Source: Glandiceps talaboti (lineage: Eukaryota; Hemichordata; Enteropneusta; Spengelidae). Taken from it: a stretch of DNA of 64,000 nt. The notes beneath the pieces are model-generated. The model ran no database searches, had not been told where the DNA came from, and worked only from the letters and a program-made list of their open reading frames with translations. The stretch lies in the NCBI RefSeq assembly GCF_964340395.1, contig NC_135553.1, forward strand, positions 25,725,449-25,789,448, read 5' to 3'. Below, one piece after another: positions 61,601 to 64,000 of the stretch (positions within the stretch are counted from its first letter, which is position 1; every line of letters starts with the position of its first letter). The translations under genes and the position numbers were made by a program.

Positions 61601-62876
61601 CATACACTGATCTGAAAGAAGTGTGTATATGTATTATAAAAGGGGGTGTTCCTGGTCACCATTTAATTTATCTATTAAAGGCCCCAGTAAATGGCCAGGG
61701 GATTTACATTTGGGTGTAAGAATCCACTACCTGGCAGAGATATAGAAAAGAAATACTTGTTACTTGATGAAATGTGGCCTTAGTCCAAAAAAAAGATGAA
61801 ATATGGATTATGAAAAAGTTGGTTCCACTCACAAGATATGAGGATGGAAGAGATATAGTTTTTGAGGTTTACAAATCTTATACTGGAAAACTATTCCAAA
61901 GATTGTTTCATGTCTAAGATGATGAAAAGGAATCGGGGGGGGGGGGGGGGGGGGCAAGAAAAGTCATCGAAGTGTATTAAGTGTTTTTAGTCAAAGACTT
62001 CAAAATTGAAATTCGAAATTTACTTTGTGGGTTGGTCTTACATCTGGTTGTCATTTATACCCTTGATGAAAAGTGTGCAAAGAAAGACGATTTTAAATTT
62101 AACTGTTGGGACCAAAAGCAGATCGAAAAATACAAATTTTAGCACGTACACAAAGACCTAAACCCAAAATATACCGTTATACGTGCAAATTTACCGATGG
62201 TTGGCTAAGAACTGCTTCTGTTAGACTTATCTGGAAATGGCTTGTTTAAATGACCCAGTCAAAACAACTACCGTAACACATCAATGGACGACACTTTAAG
62301 ATATTTTGCAGATTATTTTTGTGAAACAAAGTTGCATTCATGCCATTTTAGATCAATACTTGAAGTTGTAGAGCGAAGTCCACTGTCATATCACGCATAT
62401 CTCAGTGACGGTAGTACAATTGTAATGACATTGTACCAACCGATGAGATCCCGGAGATCTTAAACTCTGTAAAGTATTAATTGATTCACTTTTCCCCTTC
62501 TTTCTTGCGTGAGTTATTGAAAATATGATTTACGTGGTTTTTTTTCAGAACCGACAATTATGTACTCAATTTTCAACTTCAACAATGTTTAGTACATAAT
62601 TAATTAATAAAACTTACGATAGAATTACTATGAGATACAACAGTTACTACATATACTGGGTGTATCCAGGGTTCACCCCGCCCCCTTTCCCCAAATAACG
62701 ACCCTACCGAGTCTGTACATGTATACATGTACACCGATTTTGTACTTACCTGCCTTGTTGAGTCCTTGCATTGAACCTCTTTGAGGTGGACTTATCAGAC
62801 ATACGTGAGCTTCAACAGACAGCAGCACTGCAGTCAGAACTGCAGCAGCAAACACAAATCTACCAAAAGATTCCAT
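53719..62876 (-). CDS. Secreted BIM1/X325-like (LPMO-like) copper-binding protein, six exons
   Basis: Exons in order of transcription: 62,876-62,750; 59,785-59,713; 55,775-55,712; 54,993-54,866; 54,513-54,486; 53,793-53,719. Every junction is GT-AG and in phase (1, 2, 0, 2, 0), giving 164 residues. A signal peptide (MESFGRFVFAAAVL...SVEA) would leave His24 as the mature N-terminus, followed by LISPPQRGSM, then GPCGG (52-56), DHYNQAMPGQF (81-91) and FYQCSD (154-159). An N-terminal His in front of a P-P-x-R-G motif, a central His, PCGG and a late Q-C-x-D match the X325/BIM1 group of LPMO-like copper proteins described in fungi. Expected ligands are His24, His82 and perhaps Asp159. Cys26, 47, 54 and 157 could form two disulfides. 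Sequons are at Asn71, 98 and 125. There is no GPI signal. The model is firm; copper binding and family are inferences. Confidence 0.8.
53830..54075. repeat. ~20-bp minisatellite in intron 5 of the BIM1-like gene
   Basis: Imperfect units around 'atatcatggctataatacgt' (variants 'catagctataatacatat' and 'gtataacatggctat'). Copies become more diverged toward 54,075. Confidence 0.85.
54555..54795. repeat. (TCTG)n tracts and a short duplication in intron 4
   Basis: Runs of 'tctg' at 54,580-54,625 and 54,662-54,702 are followed by a tandem pair of 'gcagagctatgtgggaaagc' at 54,730-54,785. Confidence 0.8.
55648..55705. repeat. (GATT)n microsatellite abutting the exon 3 donor
   Basis: Plus-strand 'gattgattgatt...gactgactta' ends at the splice donor of exon 3 (donor GT at 55,711-55,710 on the minus strand). 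Intron 3 thus opens 'gtaagtcagtcaatcaatca'. Confidence 0.95.
56180..59531. repeat. 31-bp minisatellite filling most of intron 2 of the BIM1-like gene
   Basis: 'tgatatacctaaatatctag' followed by 'tcatacatgtc' (or 'tcaatcatgtc', 'tcagtcatgtc', 'tcaatcgtgtc') repeats every 31 bp, for example 56,281 to 56,312. About 80 units lie in two blocks (56,180-57,106 and 57,897-59,531). Only the three or four bases after 'gtc' vary much. There are no unique spacers, so it is not a CRISPR array. Confidence 0.98.
57107..57896. mobile_element. 790-bp DNA transposon in the 31-bp array, 9-bp target duplication
   Basis: The element starts 'ggttctaggacaaatgcccc' and ends 'ggggtgtttgtcctgttacc'; the ends are inverted repeats (GGT...AGGACAAA). 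'gtctgatat' is duplicated at 57,098-57,106 and 57,897-57,905. A 9-bp duplication fits Mutator-like elements. Subterminal 'ggacaaatgccccc' motifs repeat at the left end next to a run of 17 C, and an internal pair ('tagaactc(c/t)(a/g)gaatct(g/a)attgtataaat') recurs at 57,584 and 57,709. No transposase, so non-autonomous. Confidence 0.75.
60111..60588. repeat. 51-bp minisatellite in intron 1 of the BIM1-like gene
   Basis: About nine copies carry 'ggttgtacatgtatgacaaa' and 'ccattggtcaggtgaacagt'. Since 51 is divisible by three, the minus strand is open throughout (17-residue unit with SYMYNPFHITVHLT). There is no acceptor/donor pair in phase with the gene, so I treat it as non-coding. Confidence 0.9.
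61336..61560. repeat. ~96-bp tandem repeat, two to three copies, in intron 1
   Basis: 'tctggagtag(t/c)(g/a)tgat' recurs at 61,345 and 61,441, with 'catacccaattcatg(c/t)ccaaag' in each copy. A third, degenerate copy ('cagtagcatgatacttgg') follows at about 61,537. Confidence 0.7.
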
Positions 62877-62970
62877 CTTAGTCAGTAAGGGGATGAAGCA
62901 TTCGCTGCACTGAACTGGATAGACTGCGTACGAGAGTCACAAGCGAAGTGGTTGATATACACACATCACA
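62877..62970 (-). promoter_or_regulatory. 5' flank of the BIM1-like gene with a TATA-like box
   Basis: On the minus strand 'gtgtgtatatcaacc' (around 62,953-62,967) lies about 80 bp before the start codon. That would place transcription start near 62,925 and leave a 5' UTR of about 50 nt. No stop-free extension upstream suggests an earlier start. Confidence 0.35.
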
Positions 62971-63360
62971 TGATCGTGTCAACAAGCTGTGACCTTGTAC
63001 CTGTGTCAGGTCGTGTCACAGACAGCTGTCTGCCCGGGAATAAGTCGGGATTTGAGGTGTACCCCTCTCAGCTCATCATTCACCATTATGCTCAATATTC
63101 ATCCGGTACCCTGGTATCTGAGGAAATTCATTCACGTTCACCAACTACTAATGCACCATCATTTCTAGTATAATCACAATGAGCCCAGGAACCGTGTTAC
63201 AATCAAACCAACAACAAATAAATAAATATGCATGGGTAATGATACAATCAAACAAACAAGCAAGCAAGCAAACAAATAAATAGACAAAAACAAATAAATA
63301 ATCAAGTAAACACACAAATAAACACACATAAATGAATGAATGAATGAATGAATGAATGAA

Positions 63361-63391
<31 letters not shown>

Positions 63392-64000
63392 ACAAACAAA
63401 CAAACAAACAAGCAAACAGATATGCATGGGTAATAATGTACTACAAGTTGTATATGTTTCTATATATACTCATCGATACAAACAAAGCGTGGTTTGTATG
63501 GATCAATATAAATAAGAAATATTTTTTATGTAATATTTGAAGTGAAAGGTAAATCGAGTTCAACAATACAATACACCGAGCCAGTCGAACCAAGATAATA
63601 TAAGAGTACAGTGCAGTGCATAGGTTTATCATGCAGGTTTATGAGTGTTCAACATACAGTGAACAGCGCCCGCACTCGTTGATAAAGATTATGTAAAATC
63701 TTCGCCTCTCGCTTGTATCAGTATGATTATTTTGTGGGCCGACAGGCTGAACTGCGGGTCAATTTGAGGGTCGTTCAAAACGACAATTATTTGTATAAAA
63801 TCAACCAAACCAAATATAAGCTTGGAAAAGAATAATGACAAATGAACACATATACATGTAGCAAATAATCTATGAGCACATTACGCATTCAGTCAACACT
63901 TATTCTCAATCAACAACCAATAGCAACTCTTGTTTGACAGTGATTTATATTTTATTGATTGTTCTCCATGAAACTGTTATAATGCTAATATTAATGTCAA
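62971..64000. other. Intergenic right end, no gene seen
   Basis: It contains (AATG)n/(AATA)n/(AAAC)n microsatellite DNA at 63,329-63,415 and similar 'aacaaacaagcaagc' DNA at 63,250-63,300. 'atatgcatgggtaat(g/a)at' appears on both sides (63,225 and 63,420). The ORF at 62,952-63,173 and the minus ORFs at 63,148-63,411 are not convincing. Confidence 0.6.

Overview
The window is animal nuclear DNA, AT-rich and full of repeats. The evidence is spliced genes with GT-AG introns, one of them encoding a many-fingered C2H2 zinc-finger protein, together with LINE reverse-transcriptase fragments and many minisatellites. The BIM1/X325-like copper-protein gene at the right, which vertebrates appear to lack as far as I know, points to an invertebrate. 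I cannot name the phylum from sequence alone. There are no rRNA genes, no CRISPR array and no bacterial-type operon; I did not recognise a tRNA.

Layout. 1-6,390: a satellite of ~130-bp monomers organised into a 1,858-bp higher-order repeat. 7,206-11,688: an ATG exon followed by about a dozen related, short, exon-like modules flanked by good splice signals; this is either a tandem-exon gene or its decaying remains. 13,213-17,165: a 46-bp dimeric satellite, then a 194-bp tandem repeat. 18,577-27,768: a transposon graveyard holding two DNA elements with related terminal inverted repeats, two truncated LINEs, and a pair of hAT-like elements.

27,888-40,949 (+): a complete 12-exon gene for a 1,085-residue zinc-finger protein that I read as E4F1. 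All splice phases agree, and both diagnostic Cys2-His-Cys fingers are present. Its introns carry minisatellites, hairpin elements and a set of duplicated splice acceptors. 46,379-51,944 (+): a small gene of unknown function with two alternative, phase-compatible last exons. 53,719-62,876 (-): a complete six-exon gene for a 164-residue secreted protein. Its predicted mature N-terminus is histidine, and its spacing of His, Cys and Asp residues resembles the BIM1/X325 group of LPMO-like copper proteins. Its second intron holds a 31-bp minisatellite split by a DNA transposon with a clean 9-bp target duplication.

The three confident genes are not an operon and show no obvious functional link. The rest of the window is repeat-derived or has no gene that I can support. 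All gene models were assembled by hand from ORFs, splice signals and phase; none is backed by transcripts.
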